45,896 bases of DNA, from positions 1 through 45,896 of IMG/VR virus record IMGVR_UViG_3300032217_000441; one strand, written 5' to 3'. Under the pieces are notes generated by a model that made no database searches, was not told where the DNA came from, and worked only from the letters and a program-made list of their open reading frames with translations. Below, piece after piece: positions 5,449 to 14,255 of this stretch. This stretch comes from a virus. A program made the translations under genes and the position numbers. The stretch's first letter is position 1. Each line of letters begins with the position of its first letter.

Positions 5449-8142
5449 ATGGCTGATAACGGTCCTGGCGATTTAAATAACGTCAATAGTTTGCTGGGCG
5501 AAATTGTCCAAAAGTTAACTCAAGTAGATAGCCTTACTCGTAGCGTTAAAGGTAATAGCACTGGCATAGGTGCTGGATTACGTGGTGCTGCATCTGGTGG
5601 CGGTTCAATTGGGGTTGCTACTGGCAGCACCAACATGATGCCTCAGATGCAGCAAGTTACCTTTAATGGCGAAACTTCAGACCAAGCAATTGTCTCTCGT
5701 TATAAAGAAGCATCAAACTTCTTAAACACAGCCCTTCCTAAAGACTCTACAACAGGAATTGCTCTTGCAAAAATTGCGGGTAAAACCGCTCTTGGTGTTG
5801 CTGCTGCTGGTTTTATGGCAGCCCCTACATACCAAGAAGTAGCAGGACGTGCTGGTAACTACTTTGGTGCAAGTCTTGCTGGTGGTCCAAACTGGAACAC
5901 TCTTGCTAAAAGCACTGAAAGCGTTATAAATGGCTCATTTGGTATGGGCTTATCTTCAACATTAGGTGGAGCAAATGCTGCAGCCATTGCTGCTTCTCGT
6001 GGTGTAACTCCAGGCAGTGCACAATACAACAGCCTTATGGCAAGTGTTGGTGGTGCTGCTCGTGGAATGAACATGGCTAATGAAAACGCTGCTGTTGCTT
6101 TAACTGGTATGACACAAGGTGGAATGTCAGCAAACCTTTATGCTGCAGGTATAAGCACCTATAACGTAGCCACAGGTAAAGCACGTTCAACAACTGAAAT
6201 TTTCAATCAAATGTATGACCGCATGACAATGGGTCAAGGCAAAATGACTCAAGAAGAACTAAACACCTCTCTTCAAGGTGGAATGTTTGGCTCTCAAATG
6301 AGGGCAATGGGTATGACAGAAGACCAACAAAGAATCTTTGCTCAAATAGCCAGAGATAGAAATTCTGGTGGCAGCGGAGACTTATCAAAAATGTCTGGTG
6401 CTGGTAACCCTCTTGCTTCAAAATTAGGTTTAGTTGCTTCTGAAACTAACGTACTTGATGCTTACACCAAGCCTGTACTAAAAGGATTTGAAGAAGCAGC
6501 AAATGTTATTGAAACAAAGTTTAATCCAAAGTTAATTGACGCTGCAGATGCTTTGGGTCGTTTGTCAGGGTGGGCTGGTGCTCTTTCTGAAAGCCGTACA
6601 GGTCCTGCAATTATGGCAATGATTGGAACGGTTACTGCTGCTATAACAAGTCTTCTTAGCATGGCTGGAGTTGCTCTTGCTGCACGTGCTGGTGCAAGTG
6701 CTGTTGGAGCAGGTGCTGCTGGTGCTAGTGCTTTTCTTCCAGGTGCTGTTGCTGGTCTTGCTGCTGGTGGGGTTGGTTATGTAACTGGTAAAGGTGCTAA
6801 CGCACTTGGAAATGCTGTAGGTGCAAGTAACACAACTACTCGTATTGGTGGAACTCTTGCAGGTGCAGGTGCAGGTGCTGCTACAGGTGCTGCTATTGGT
6901 TTACTTGGCGGTCCTTTTGCTCCTCTTACTTCTGGTGCTGGAGCAATTATTGGTTCTGTTGTAGGAGGTATTGGTGGATTTCTTGGTTCTGGTGGAGGAA
7001 GTTCTAGTTATCATTTTGGTGCTTCTTTTGGTGCAACTGGTGGAAATTCAAACCCAGCATCTCCCGCTCCTGGTGCTGTAGGAACTGGTTATGGTGCAAC
7101 TGGAGATATGTGGGGCGGTGGAAAGCACACTGGTAATGACTATCCACAACCTGTTGGTACTCCTGTATATGCTTCTTTAGACGGAATTGTTATTAACACA
7201 AACCCAGGAGCCGATTACGGTAAAACTGTAGAACTTGACCACGGTGACGGATACCAAACTCTTTATGGTCACCTTTCAGAGGTGCTTGTTTCTGTTGGAC
7301 AAAAGGTAACAAAAGGAACTGTTATTGCTAAATCTGGTGACACAGGAAACGTAACTGGTCCCCACCTTCACTATGAAGTACGAAAGGGAAAGAACAACCC
7401 AGTAAACCCAGACCAATTAAAGAACAACGGTTTAGGAACCGCTCTCTCTGCTTCTGGTTCAAGTGAGTTAAACCCAAATGTTGCACAAATGTTTGGAAGT
7501 GGAGACACGGCATCTTTGTTGCTAGGTGGCGGAAGTTACATGGCAAATAGCAGTGCTACTGGAGTGTCTGGAACATCTGGTGCTACTGCTGGAATCATTT
7601 TGGGAACAGGTGACCAACAAGGTTGGGCTACTCAGTTCCTTTCTAAAATTGGTGCACCAACTACTGCTGCAAATATTCAAGCAATGACAACTTGGATGGC
7701 TTATGAAGGTGGTCACTGGAAAAACAGTGCTAACTACAACCCATTAAACACCACTCTTCAAACTAGCCAATCTACTGGAAGCATGAACTCTGTAGGTGTA
7801 CAGCGTTATGCAAGTTGGGATTCTGGTTTGGACGCTACTGTTCAAACTATTAGAAACGGTAAATACGGCAACATTCTTGCTGCATTACAGGCTGGAAATG
7901 ACCCACAAGCGGTTATTCAAGCAATTAATGCCTCACCTTGGGGAACACATATTAAGGGAGGAAAAAGCAGTCAAAGCGTTGCTACTCCATCAATAGGTAT
8001 ATCCGATGGTGGTGTAGGAAACTCAATTACTGTTAACGCTTACTTTAATGGAATTGAGCAAGTAACTGCAGATAACATTATGAAAATTGTTGAAGAAGGC
8101 ATTGCAAAAGTCAATGAAAGAACTGCGAAAGGACGCTACTAA
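5449..8142 (+). CDS. Tape measure protein with M23 peptidase and lysozyme-like domains
   Basis: The 897-residue protein sets tail length and probably digests cell wall during entry. A strong AAGGAG site precedes ATG 5449. Residues 1-370 are Ala/Gly/Met-rich and helical. Residues 385-520 are hydrophobic and Gly/Ala-rich, with glycine-zipper stretches suited to membrane insertion. Residues 540-660 form an M23 endopeptidase (LytM type) with H560 and D564 (HTGND) and H639/H641 (HLHYE) as zinc ligands. Residues 720-830 look like a lysozyme or transglycosylase-type domain (MTTWMAYEGGHW and YNPLNTT, with Glu near 751 as a candidate acid). It is short for a contractile tail of this gene complement. 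The next gene starts on its last base. Confidence 0.9.
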   Translation: MADNGPGDLNNVNSLLGEIVQKLTQVDSLTRSVKGNSTGIGAGLRGAASGGGSIGVATGSTNMMPQMQQVTFNGETSDQAIVSRYKEASNFLNTALPKDSTTGIALAKIAGKTALGVAAAGFMAAPTYQEVAGRAGNYFGASLAGGPNWNTLAKSTESVINGSFGMGLSSTLGGANAAAIAASRGVTPGSAQYNSLMASVGGAARGMNMANENAAVALTGMTQGGMSANLYAAGISTYNVATGKARSTTEIFNQMYDRMTMGQGKMTQEELNTSLQGGMFGSQMRAMGMTEDQQRIFAQIARDRNSGGSGDLSKMSGAGNPLASKLGLVASETNVLDAYTKPVLKGFEEAANVIETKFNPKLIDAADALGRLSGWAGALSESRTGPAIMAMIGTVTAAITSLLSMAGVALAARAGASAVGAGAAGASAFLPGAVAGLAAGGVGYVTGKGANALGNAVGASNTTTRIGGTLAGAGAGAATGAAIGLLGGPFAPLTSGAGAIIGSVVGGIGGFLGSGGGSSSYHFGASFGATGGNSNPASPAPGAVGTGYGATGDMWGGGKHTGNDYPQPVGTPVYASLDGIVINTNPGADYGKTVELDHGDGYQTLYGHLSEVLVSVGQKVTKGTVIAKSGDTGNVTGPHLHYEVRKGKNNPVNPDQLKNNGLGTALSASGSSELNPNVAQMFGSGDTASLLLGGGSYMANSSATGVSGTSGATAGIILGTGDQQGWATQFLSKIGAPTTAANIQAMTTWMAYEGGHWKNSANYNPLNTTLQTSQSTGSMNSVGVQRYASWDSGLDATVQTIRNGKYGNILAALQAGNDPQAVIQAINASPWGTHIKGGKSSQSVATPSIGISDGGVGNSITVNAYFNGIEQVTADNIMKIVEEGIAKVNERTAKGRY

Positions 8143-9518
8143 TGGTGTCATACGTACCAGCACCTAGACCACGACCTTCAAACACTGCTGGGTCAAAAGC
8201 AAAAACTGCTGCTGATGTTTGTCTTGTTGTTGACCCATTACGTGATGCAGTGCAAGTTAAAAAAACACAAGCAGAATTAAAAACCCTACCTAAAGATTTA
8301 GCAAACGCTCAAAAGAAACAAGCCGATGCTAAAAAAGAGTTAGACAAACAGGCAACACTTAGAGGAGCAGCATTTGCTGCTTTATCTGCTGACCCAACTA
8401 ATGCTACTAAAAAGGCTGCTTTTGATACGGTTAATCTTGCTTATCAAAATGCACAAAGAAGCCTTACTAAATATAGTAACGAAGTAACTGCTCTTCAAGG
8501 AAAAATAACCACTGCAAAACAATGGTTAGACCAAACAAATACTAAATATGCTGTTTCTACTGGTAATAACGGAAGTGGTTCTACTGCAAGTACCGCTGTA
8601 ACTAATGCTGCAAACTTTGCTCGTGCAGAGTACAAATACAACATTCCTTTGATTAAAAGTGCTCATTTTGGTGGTGGTGGAAAAGAGGGTCTTTCTTTGG
8701 CTTTGCAAGATACTGCGGGTAAACAATTAATGCCAAGCACAGTTTCAGATGGATTAGCAGCATTTAATAATTTAGGAAATAGCAAAGGTATTATACAAAT
8801 AAGTTCTGAAACAGCGTATTACTTAGCAAAAGAACAGGGTAAAAAAGGATACAAAGGAAAGAAAAGCATACCTTACGGTTTTAAATTTCACTATAACCCT
8901 AATTCAATTGGCATGTCTTATGGGACAATGACAGATATGTCTCCTGAACTTTTAATGAGTGGAAGAGATAAAGTTAACCCAATAGTTCCTACGGGAACTG
9001 GTGGTTTTGGTTTTGAACTAATGCTTAATCGTTTAGAGGATTTAAATTACATTAATCCTGACGGAACTTTAAAACCAAACAAACCAGAAGAAAAAGTTGA
9101 CCAAATTACTAGGTCTAGAGAACTTTACGGTACAGCAATTACTGAAAGTACTTTTAAAGAAATTTGGCAAAAAGGAACTATGTACGACTTAGACTTTTTG
9201 TTTAGAGCACTACACGGAGGTCAAGGAGATTACATGAGTTCTCTTCGTGGCAAAACATCAGACCAAGGATGGTTAAACGGTGCTGCTGTTGAGTTTCATT
9301 TGGGTTCAAACCTTAGATATCTAGGAAGAATTACAAACATAGACATTACTCATGGAGTTTTTAACTCTCGTATGGTTCCTCTAATTTCTTATGTAAAAAT
9401 TACTGCAGCACGTTTCTACGATTTAAAAACTACACAAGACCCACGAACTGTTCCTGGTACATCCGTTAGCGGTGTCAGGGGTGGCGGTGGAGGTTTTAGA
9501 AATGCGGTTATGGAATGA
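8142..9518 (+). CDS. Baseplate/tail hub protein with N-terminal coiled coil
   Basis: The 458-residue protein has a Pro/Arg-rich head (SYVPAPRPRPSN) and then Ala/Lys-rich heptads at about residues 40-130, probably a coiled coil. The larger C-terminal part contains KFHYNPNSIGMSYGTMTDM, FGFELMLNRLED and LGRITNIDITHGVFNSRMVP. The phrases FxYNPxxI and the final VxxFNxxMxP resemble the hub-adaptor proteins encoded between the tape measure and the LysM/gpD genes (XkdP- and gp53-class). It probably joins the tube end to the baseplate hub. The start overlaps the tape measure stop by one base, and its own stop overlaps the next ATG. Confidence 0.65.
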   Translation: MVSYVPAPRPRPSNTAGSKAKTAADVCLVVDPLRDAVQVKKTQAELKTLPKDLANAQKKQADAKKELDKQATLRGAAFAALSADPTNATKKAAFDTVNLAYQNAQRSLTKYSNEVTALQGKITTAKQWLDQTNTKYAVSTGNNGSGSTASTAVTNAANFARAEYKYNIPLIKSAHFGGGGKEGLSLALQDTAGKQLMPSTVSDGLAAFNNLGNSKGIIQISSETAYYLAKEQGKKGYKGKKSIPYGFKFHYNPNSIGMSYGTMTDMSPELLMSGRDKVNPIVPTGTGGFGFELMLNRLEDLNYINPDGTLKPNKPEEKVDQITRSRELYGTAITESTFKEIWQKGTMYDLDFLFRALHGGQGDYMSSLRGKTSDQGWLNGAAVEFHLGSNLRYLGRITNIDITHGVFNSRMVPLISYVKITAARFYDLKTTQDPRTVPGTSVSGVRGGGGGFRNAVME

Positions 9519-9793
9519 TTTATTTAGATAGTAGATACGCTGATGGCACTATTTTTCGTGCCTATAACCCAACTAAACTTTCTTGGGAACTTACTGTTTT
9601 TCGTAACTTTCCAATTAAAGTTTCTAACATTTATTTTTATGAGTGGGTGCAGGGAGACAGAATTGATGTTGTTGCCTCTAGGTTATTTGGAGACCCAGAC
9701 ATGTGGCATCAAATTATGGACTTTAATCCAGAGTACAGTTCACCTTTTGATATTGTCCCTGGAACGTTGTTAAGGATTCCACGTGTCAGTTAA
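9515..9793 (+). CDS. LysM-like baseplate protein (gp53/tail protein X type)
   Basis: The 92-residue protein has a C-terminal LysM-like fold: EWVQGDRIDVVASRLFGD, then WHQIMDFNP and VPGTLLRIP. This is the usual pattern of GDxxxxIAxxxYGD, WxxIxxxNP and PGxxLxIP found in tail protein X and T4 gp53 homologues. These small proteins anchor the wedge to the hub or bind peptidoglycan. The ATG shares ATGA with the previous stop, and the gene overlaps the gpD-like gene by 11 bases. Order and length agree with contractile-tail baseplates. Confidence 0.8.
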   Translation: MIYLDSRYADGTIFRAYNPTKLSWELTVFRNFPIKVSNIYFYEWVQGDRIDVVASRLFGDPDMWHQIMDFNPEYSSPFDIVPGTLLRIPRVS

Positions 9794-11051
9794 ACATATA
9801 CCAGCAGGTTATCAACCTAGATTAGGAACTAAATACAAAGTTGAATATCCTGACTTTCCTTCTGTTCGAATGGTTCCTCATACCGTAGAACTTCGTCAAA
9901 ATGCTAAATACCATGATGAGTTGACGCTTAAATATTTAGCAACTAGCAAAACTTTAAAAAAGGGGTTAAGAACTCATACTCCAGTAAAAGTTACTTGGAC
10001 AACTGGACTAAACATAAAAGGTGAATTTGTTGGTTATGTAACTGATGTTAAAGAAACCACTACTGGTCAAAATAACAAAGAGTTTGAGGTTATTGCTTCT
10101 GGACCTACCTTTTTCTTAAAAGAAACAGATACTAAAGTTTACGTAAATAAAACAGTTAGCGAAGTTGTTTCTGACATTGCTAAAAAAAATAAACTAAAAG
10201 CGGTTGTTACACCTAGTTCTGCTCGTTATTCAGTTCTTTCTCAACATGGAAAAACATATTGGCAATTTTTAAATGAACTTGCACATAGGTCTGGGCACAT
10301 TGTGTACTTAAAAGGGACAACAATTTATTTTTTAAAACACGACACTTTAATTGACAAGGCTATGGGAACTATTCCTCTGCTTCATTTTGACAACACTTTG
10401 GCTGCACCTTTTCATGCCTTTTTAGAAAGAACCTTAGATAAATTTAGACCAACCAATACTGATTGGTCAGACAACCCAGAATTTGGTAAAAAAACAACAA
10501 AAAACATAACAGGTGTTGACCCTATTTCTGGAAAAATATACAACGCTCAAGAAAAACCAACTAGTAAAAAAGGTCTTCGTACTCATCAAAGTAAAGTTCT
10601 TTTTTCTGAACAAGGAAGCAAATTAGTTGTAAATAGTGCTGAGTTTGCTAAAACCTTAGTAAAGGCTAAAGCAGAACAAGCACGATTTACTATGCCAGCA
10701 GAATTTAAATCTCAAGGAGACCCTAGAATTTCTCCCTATAGTGTTATTGAAATTTCAGGCGTTGATGACGTAAACGATGGTCATTGGATTGTTTATTCGG
10801 TTACTCATGTTTTTAACAAAACAGGCCATTACTCTTGTGAAGGTATGGCAGTTACAGATGGCAGAAACGAAAATAGAAGTAGTGATAAACGGTATACAAG
10901 AGCAGGTTCTGTTCCTGTTTTAAACTTATCTGATTTTGATGATGGGGACAGTTTGTCTTTACATAAACCACCAGTTCTTTCTGTTAAATCCTCAATGTTT
11001 AATCAAAATGACACTGGGTACAGTACGATAAACTCTAGAAAGTGGGTGTAA
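9783..11051 (+). CDS. Baseplate hub protein (gpD/gp27-like)
   Basis: The 422-residue protein starts at GTG 9783. The pattern is that of late control protein D and T4 gp27-type hubs: an N-terminal barrel (KYKVEYPDFPSV and VELRQNAKYHDELTL), a second barrel around TGLNIKGEFVGYVTDVKE, then KTVSEVVSDIAKKNKLKAV and YWQFLNELAHRSGHIVY. The last is a conserved feature of gpD proteins (a helix before FxxxLAxxxGxxxY). The hub trimer connects the tube to the central spike. The C-terminal 60 residues are Ser/Asp-rich and probably flexible. It lies between the LysM and gp25 genes, as expected. Confidence 0.82.
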   Translation: MSVKHIPAGYQPRLGTKYKVEYPDFPSVRMVPHTVELRQNAKYHDELTLKYLATSKTLKKGLRTHTPVKVTWTTGLNIKGEFVGYVTDVKETTTGQNNKEFEVIASGPTFFLKETDTKVYVNKTVSEVVSDIAKKNKLKAVVTPSSARYSVLSQHGKTYWQFLNELAHRSGHIVYLKGTTIYFLKHDTLIDKAMGTIPLLHFDNTLAAPFHAFLERTLDKFRPTNTDWSDNPEFGKKTTKNITGVDPISGKIYNAQEKPTSKKGLRTHQSKVLFSEQGSKLVVNSAEFAKTLVKAKAEQARFTMPAEFKSQGDPRISPYSVIEISGVDDVNDGHWIVYSVTHVFNKTGHYSCEGMAVTDGRNENRSSDKRYTRAGSVPVLNLSDFDDGDSLSLHKPPVLSVKSSMFNQNDTGYSTINSRKWV

Positions 11052-11054
11052 TAA

Positions 11055-11468
11055 ATGGCTGAAAAAACAATTTCTCTACCTTTTAAGTTAGACACTTACG
11101 GACGTATATCTACAGCCTCTGATTTTTCTAAAATTTGGGCAGACAGAGTTAGGTCTGTAATATGCACAATGACAGATGAACGTGTTATGGAAGTTGCTTT
11201 TGGAACAAAAATAGCCGAATATATGTTTGACGGAGTAGGTGTAGCCGTACCGTCTATTAAAACTGAGGTAGAACAAGCCTTTATAAAGTTTTTACCTACC
11301 CTAGAATTAGAGAATGTTGAAGTTACCTTCGATGAAAAAAGCACAGATGCCTCTGGTGTAATAAAAATCGAAGTGGAGTACACACTCCCAAATAACAAAA
11401 CTGACTTGGCAGTAGTAGCAATTGCTGCTATTTCTAGAAAACAACCAGCGTATCAGGAGAACTTATAA
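11055..11468 (+). CDS. Baseplate wedge protein, gp25/gpW-like
   Basis: The 137-residue protein has the typical gp25 opening, where a short beta strand precedes a D.xG motif (LPFKLDTYGRISTASD). A helix then leads to MEVAFGTKIAEYMFDG, corresponding to the usual ExxxxFGxxIxxxLFEP-type region. T4 gp25 and P2 gpW join sheath and baseplate and act in contraction triggering. The gene follows the hub after 3 bases and overlaps the gpJ-like gene by one base. Length and order are normal for the family. Confidence 0.85.
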   Translation: MAEKTISLPFKLDTYGRISTASDFSKIWADRVRSVICTMTDERVMEVAFGTKIAEYMFDGVGVAVPSIKTEVEQAFIKFLPTLELENVEVTFDEKSTDASGVIKIEVEYTLPNNKTDLAVVAIAAISRKQPAYQENL

Positions 11469-13024
11469 TGGCTGATGAAGTACCAGTAACCGTCGATTAC
11501 ACAAGCCGTGATTATTACGCAATTCGGGAAGAACTCATTGCTAGAGTTCAAAATAGAGTTCCTGAATGGACTGGAGCAGACCAAGCAGATTTTGGTATGG
11601 CTCTCATTGAAGCCTTTTCTTATATGGGTGATATAGCCAATTACTATATTGACCGAATCGCTAATGAAGGATTTATTACAACTGCTACACAACGTGAGTC
11701 ATTGTTGGCTATTGCAGAAACCTATGGTTATGTGCCATCTGGTTATCAAAATGCTTTAATTGACATTACATTTTACAACAACTCAAGTGCTGCAATAACA
11801 GTTCCTTCTGGAACTCGTGTTAGTGGAACTGTAACTATTGAAGACGCTGTTTACACAGTAGTGTTTACTACAAAAGCGGCAGTTACTGTTCCTGCTTATG
11901 CTAGTGGAACTCGTGGTACAGCCATAGCATTTGCTTATGAAGGCATTTTAAACACGGTTGAAGCGGCTAATACTTATGGTGCTTTGCTTGGAAGTTCTAG
12001 CGGTCAACCAGACCAAAGTTATGTTATTGAAGATTTTCCAGTAGTTAGTGATTCTATTGATGTTTATGTACAAAGCGGTGTTACTTACAAAAAGTGGACT
12101 GAAGTAAAGCACTTACTTGATTATGGTCCAAACGATACTGTTTACAGCACAAGATTAGACAAAGATAACAACGTTTACGTTTTATTTGGTGATGGTGTAT
12201 CTGGTGCAATTCCTACTCGTTTAGCAAGCATTCGTGCTGTATACATAGTCGGTGGGGGCACTATTGGAAATATTGCAACCTCTATTCTAGATACCATTAC
12301 TTATGTTCCTGGACTTTCAGAATCACAAACGGTTGCTCTTAACGGAACACTAGATGTTTCAAACACCTCTAACGGTCTTGGTGGTTCAGAACCAGAATCT
12401 GATTCATCTATTAGAGCAAATGCTCCTGCTTATTTAAACTCACAAAGTCGTGCAGTAACTTTGGCAGACATGGAAAACCTTGCATTATCTGTAAATAACT
12501 GCGGTAAGGCTCGTGCAATTGCTTCTTCTTGGACAGCGGTAACGATGTATCTTGCACCAAGTAGAGATATTAACGACTCTGATGCAACACCTGGAGTAGT
12601 TGAGTCAGCAACTCCAGGTGTATACACAGAAACTGTTGAATGGACTTCTTTAAGAGACGCTGTCAAAGATTATTTAAGTACTAAAGTTCTTGTTGGAACA
12701 ACAATGACGTATGTAAAACCAACATACAAACCAATTTATATTGGTGTTAACTACACTTTAGACCCAACGTACACAGAAGAAGACGCTACTAAAAACATTA
12801 AAAAAGCCCTTCTAGATAACTTTAGTTATAACTACGTTGCTTTTGGTGACACAGTAAATGCAGAAGATATTGTTTACGTATTACAAGGTGTTGCGGGATG
12901 TAAAAAACCACGTGTAACGTTCCTTTACATTACTGGTGGAACACCTAGCATCACGGATATTACTGCTGCTGATTACGAAATATTAACCTTTTCTGAAAAC
13001 GACCTTATTGTTACAGCGGTATAA
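11468..13024 (+). CDS. Baseplate wedge protein J-like (gp6-like)
   Basis: The 518-residue protein is recognised as a baseplate J protein. N-terminal features are VTVDYTSRDYYAIREELI and GMALIEAFSYMGDIANYYID, where the ADFGMALIEAFSYMGD pattern is a family hallmark. A Ser/Thr-rich beta region (VPSGTRVSGTVTIEDAV) follows, with GLGGSEPESDSSIRANAP in the middle, the standard GG..xES.xxxRxxxP motif. The C-terminal wedge (YIGVNYTLDPTYTEEDA) is typical. In P2 and T4 these proteins form the ring of baseplate wedges. It is preceded by gp25 and followed by gpV, the standard order. Confidence 0.9.
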   Translation: MADEVPVTVDYTSRDYYAIREELIARVQNRVPEWTGADQADFGMALIEAFSYMGDIANYYIDRIANEGFITTATQRESLLAIAETYGYVPSGYQNALIDITFYNNSSAAITVPSGTRVSGTVTIEDAVYTVVFTTKAAVTVPAYASGTRGTAIAFAYEGILNTVEAANTYGALLGSSSGQPDQSYVIEDFPVVSDSIDVYVQSGVTYKKWTEVKHLLDYGPNDTVYSTRLDKDNNVYVLFGDGVSGAIPTRLASIRAVYIVGGGTIGNIATSILDTITYVPGLSESQTVALNGTLDVSNTSNGLGGSEPESDSSIRANAPAYLNSQSRAVTLADMENLALSVNNCGKARAIASSWTAVTMYLAPSRDINDSDATPGVVESATPGVYTETVEWTSLRDAVKDYLSTKVLVGTTMTYVKPTYKPIYIGVNYTLDPTYTEEDATKNIKKALLDNFSYNYVAFGDTVNAEDIVYVLQGVAGCKKPRVTFLYITGGTPSITDITAADYEILTFSENDLIVTAV

Positions 13025-13026
13025 AC

Positions 13027-13515
13027 ATGGAAGAAGAACTCTTTTTTGGTATGTATCGTGGAATAGTTGCGTCTAACAAAGACCCAGAGTCTCATAGACG
13101 ATTAAAAGTAAATGTCCCACAGTTAAGTGGACAAGCAACAGGCAAAGATTTGCCTTGGGCTTGGCCTAAAGAAACCTCTGCATTAAAGACTGAAGTTCCA
13201 GAAATTGGAGATGGGGTCTGGGTTATGTACGAAGGTGGAGACCCATCATATCCTTTGTGGGTAGGAACTTATGGAAAGAAAACAAAAGGTAAAAGAATTA
13301 ATGTAAAAGTTCTTTCCGACGATGTTGCATTGACTGGCCTTTCAGCCCACATAATTACTGAAAGAACAAACAACGGAACTACAGAGGTTGACCTAGTAGC
13401 AACCATAGTTGCCTTAGCAAATAAGGTAAAAACCTTAGAGACCAATTTAGCGGCAGTTAAAACAACTTTGGGCACTAGAACTACTTCAGGCCATACTCAC
13501 AGCACTAGTGGTTGA
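13027..13515 (+). CDS. Baseplate spike/hub protein V-like (OB-fold)
   Basis: The 162-residue protein has an OB-fold N-terminal domain like T4 gp5N and P2 gpV: GMYRGIVASNKDPESHRRLK, then VPQLSGQ, PWAWP and DGVWVMYEGGDPSYPLWVGTY. This is the usual order of gpV-like modules (RVkV.VP, G.WV, GDPs.P.WVG). A predicted coiled region (ANKVKTLETNLAAVKTTL) leads to the C-terminal TRTTSGHTHSTSG. The HxH pair near the tip resembles the iron-binding histidines of spike tips. The short length means the beta-helix is reduced or supplied by another protein. A 63-base gap follows. Confidence 0.83.
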   Translation: MEEELFFGMYRGIVASNKDPESHRRLKVNVPQLSGQATGKDLPWAWPKETSALKTEVPEIGDGVWVMYEGGDPSYPLWVGTYGKKTKGKRINVKVLSDDVALTGLSAHIITERTNNGTTEVDLVATIVALANKVKTLETNLAAVKTTLGTRTTSGHTHSTSG

Positions 13516-13578
13516 TAGTTAAGCCAGTTTTATAACCAATTTAACGACAAAATAGTCCAGAACTGTTAGGAGAAGAAA

Positions 13579-14247
13579 ATGGCAGCAGATTACCCATCGG
13601 GTACCAAAGCCTTTCAAAATAAGACCGACTATACGCAAATTATTGTTGCGGAACACATCAATAGTCTTCAAGACGAAGTTATGGCTGTTGAAAACTATAT
13701 CGGTTCAATGCCCCATGTCTCATCAGGGTATGTTGGTTCTTTTGACAGCGTAACTACTACTTTTTCATCATTAGCGGCTCGTGTTTCTAACATTGAAAAA
13801 GGAATTAAAGGAGACGTTCATACCCAGTACTTGCATTTTACTGGTGGAGAAACAATTCAGGCTTCTAACTCGACAGTAGTTGGATTAAACATTCAAGGGT
13901 TTACAAGTCAAACTGCAGACCTTCTTCGTTTTAAAAATTCTTCTGGAACCGTACTTACTAAAGTAGATGCTGCTGGAAAGTTATTTGTAAATAGCCAAGA
14001 AATCAAACCAATTTTGATGCAAACAACTCAGCCTGATGCAGCAACTTTAGGCCTACCTACAGGAACTATTTGGATTGATTCAGATTCAACTCCCGCTGTT
14101 CTTGCTGCCGATACAACACTACAAATCACTGGTGGAACTCTTACGGGAGACCAAGCACTAACCTCACGTCTTCGTAACATCACGGTCTCAACATCTGACC
14201 CAACTGGTGGTAATAACGGAGATATTTGGATTAAGTACACTGCTTAG
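13579..14247 (+). CDS. Tail fibre/adhesin-like protein
   Basis: The 222-residue protein begins YPSGTKAFQNKTDYTQIIVA and EHINSLQDEVMAVENYIGS, an N-terminal trimerising pattern common in phage fibre proteins. The ILxxEH..LxxEVxAxE helix often anchors such fibres to the baseplate. The rest is beta-rich (TQYLHFTGGETIQASN, LRFKNSSGTVLTKVDAAG), and the C-terminus contains GDIWIKYTA, similar to the GDIWI/GTIWID tags in fibre shaft ends. The GTIWIDSDSTPAVL and GDIWIKYTA segments look like a repeated module. Strong AGGAG site before ATG 13579. The receptor is unknown. Confidence 0.65.
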   Translation: MAADYPSGTKAFQNKTDYTQIIVAEHINSLQDEVMAVENYIGSMPHVSSGYVGSFDSVTTTFSSLAARVSNIEKGIKGDVHTQYLHFTGGETIQASNSTVVGLNIQGFTSQTADLLRFKNSSGTVLTKVDAAGKLFVNSQEIKPILMQTTQPDAATLGLPTGTIWIDSDSTPAVLAADTTLQITGGTLTGDQALTSRLRNITVSTSDPTGGNNGDIWIKYTA

Positions 14248-14255
14248 GACATAAC

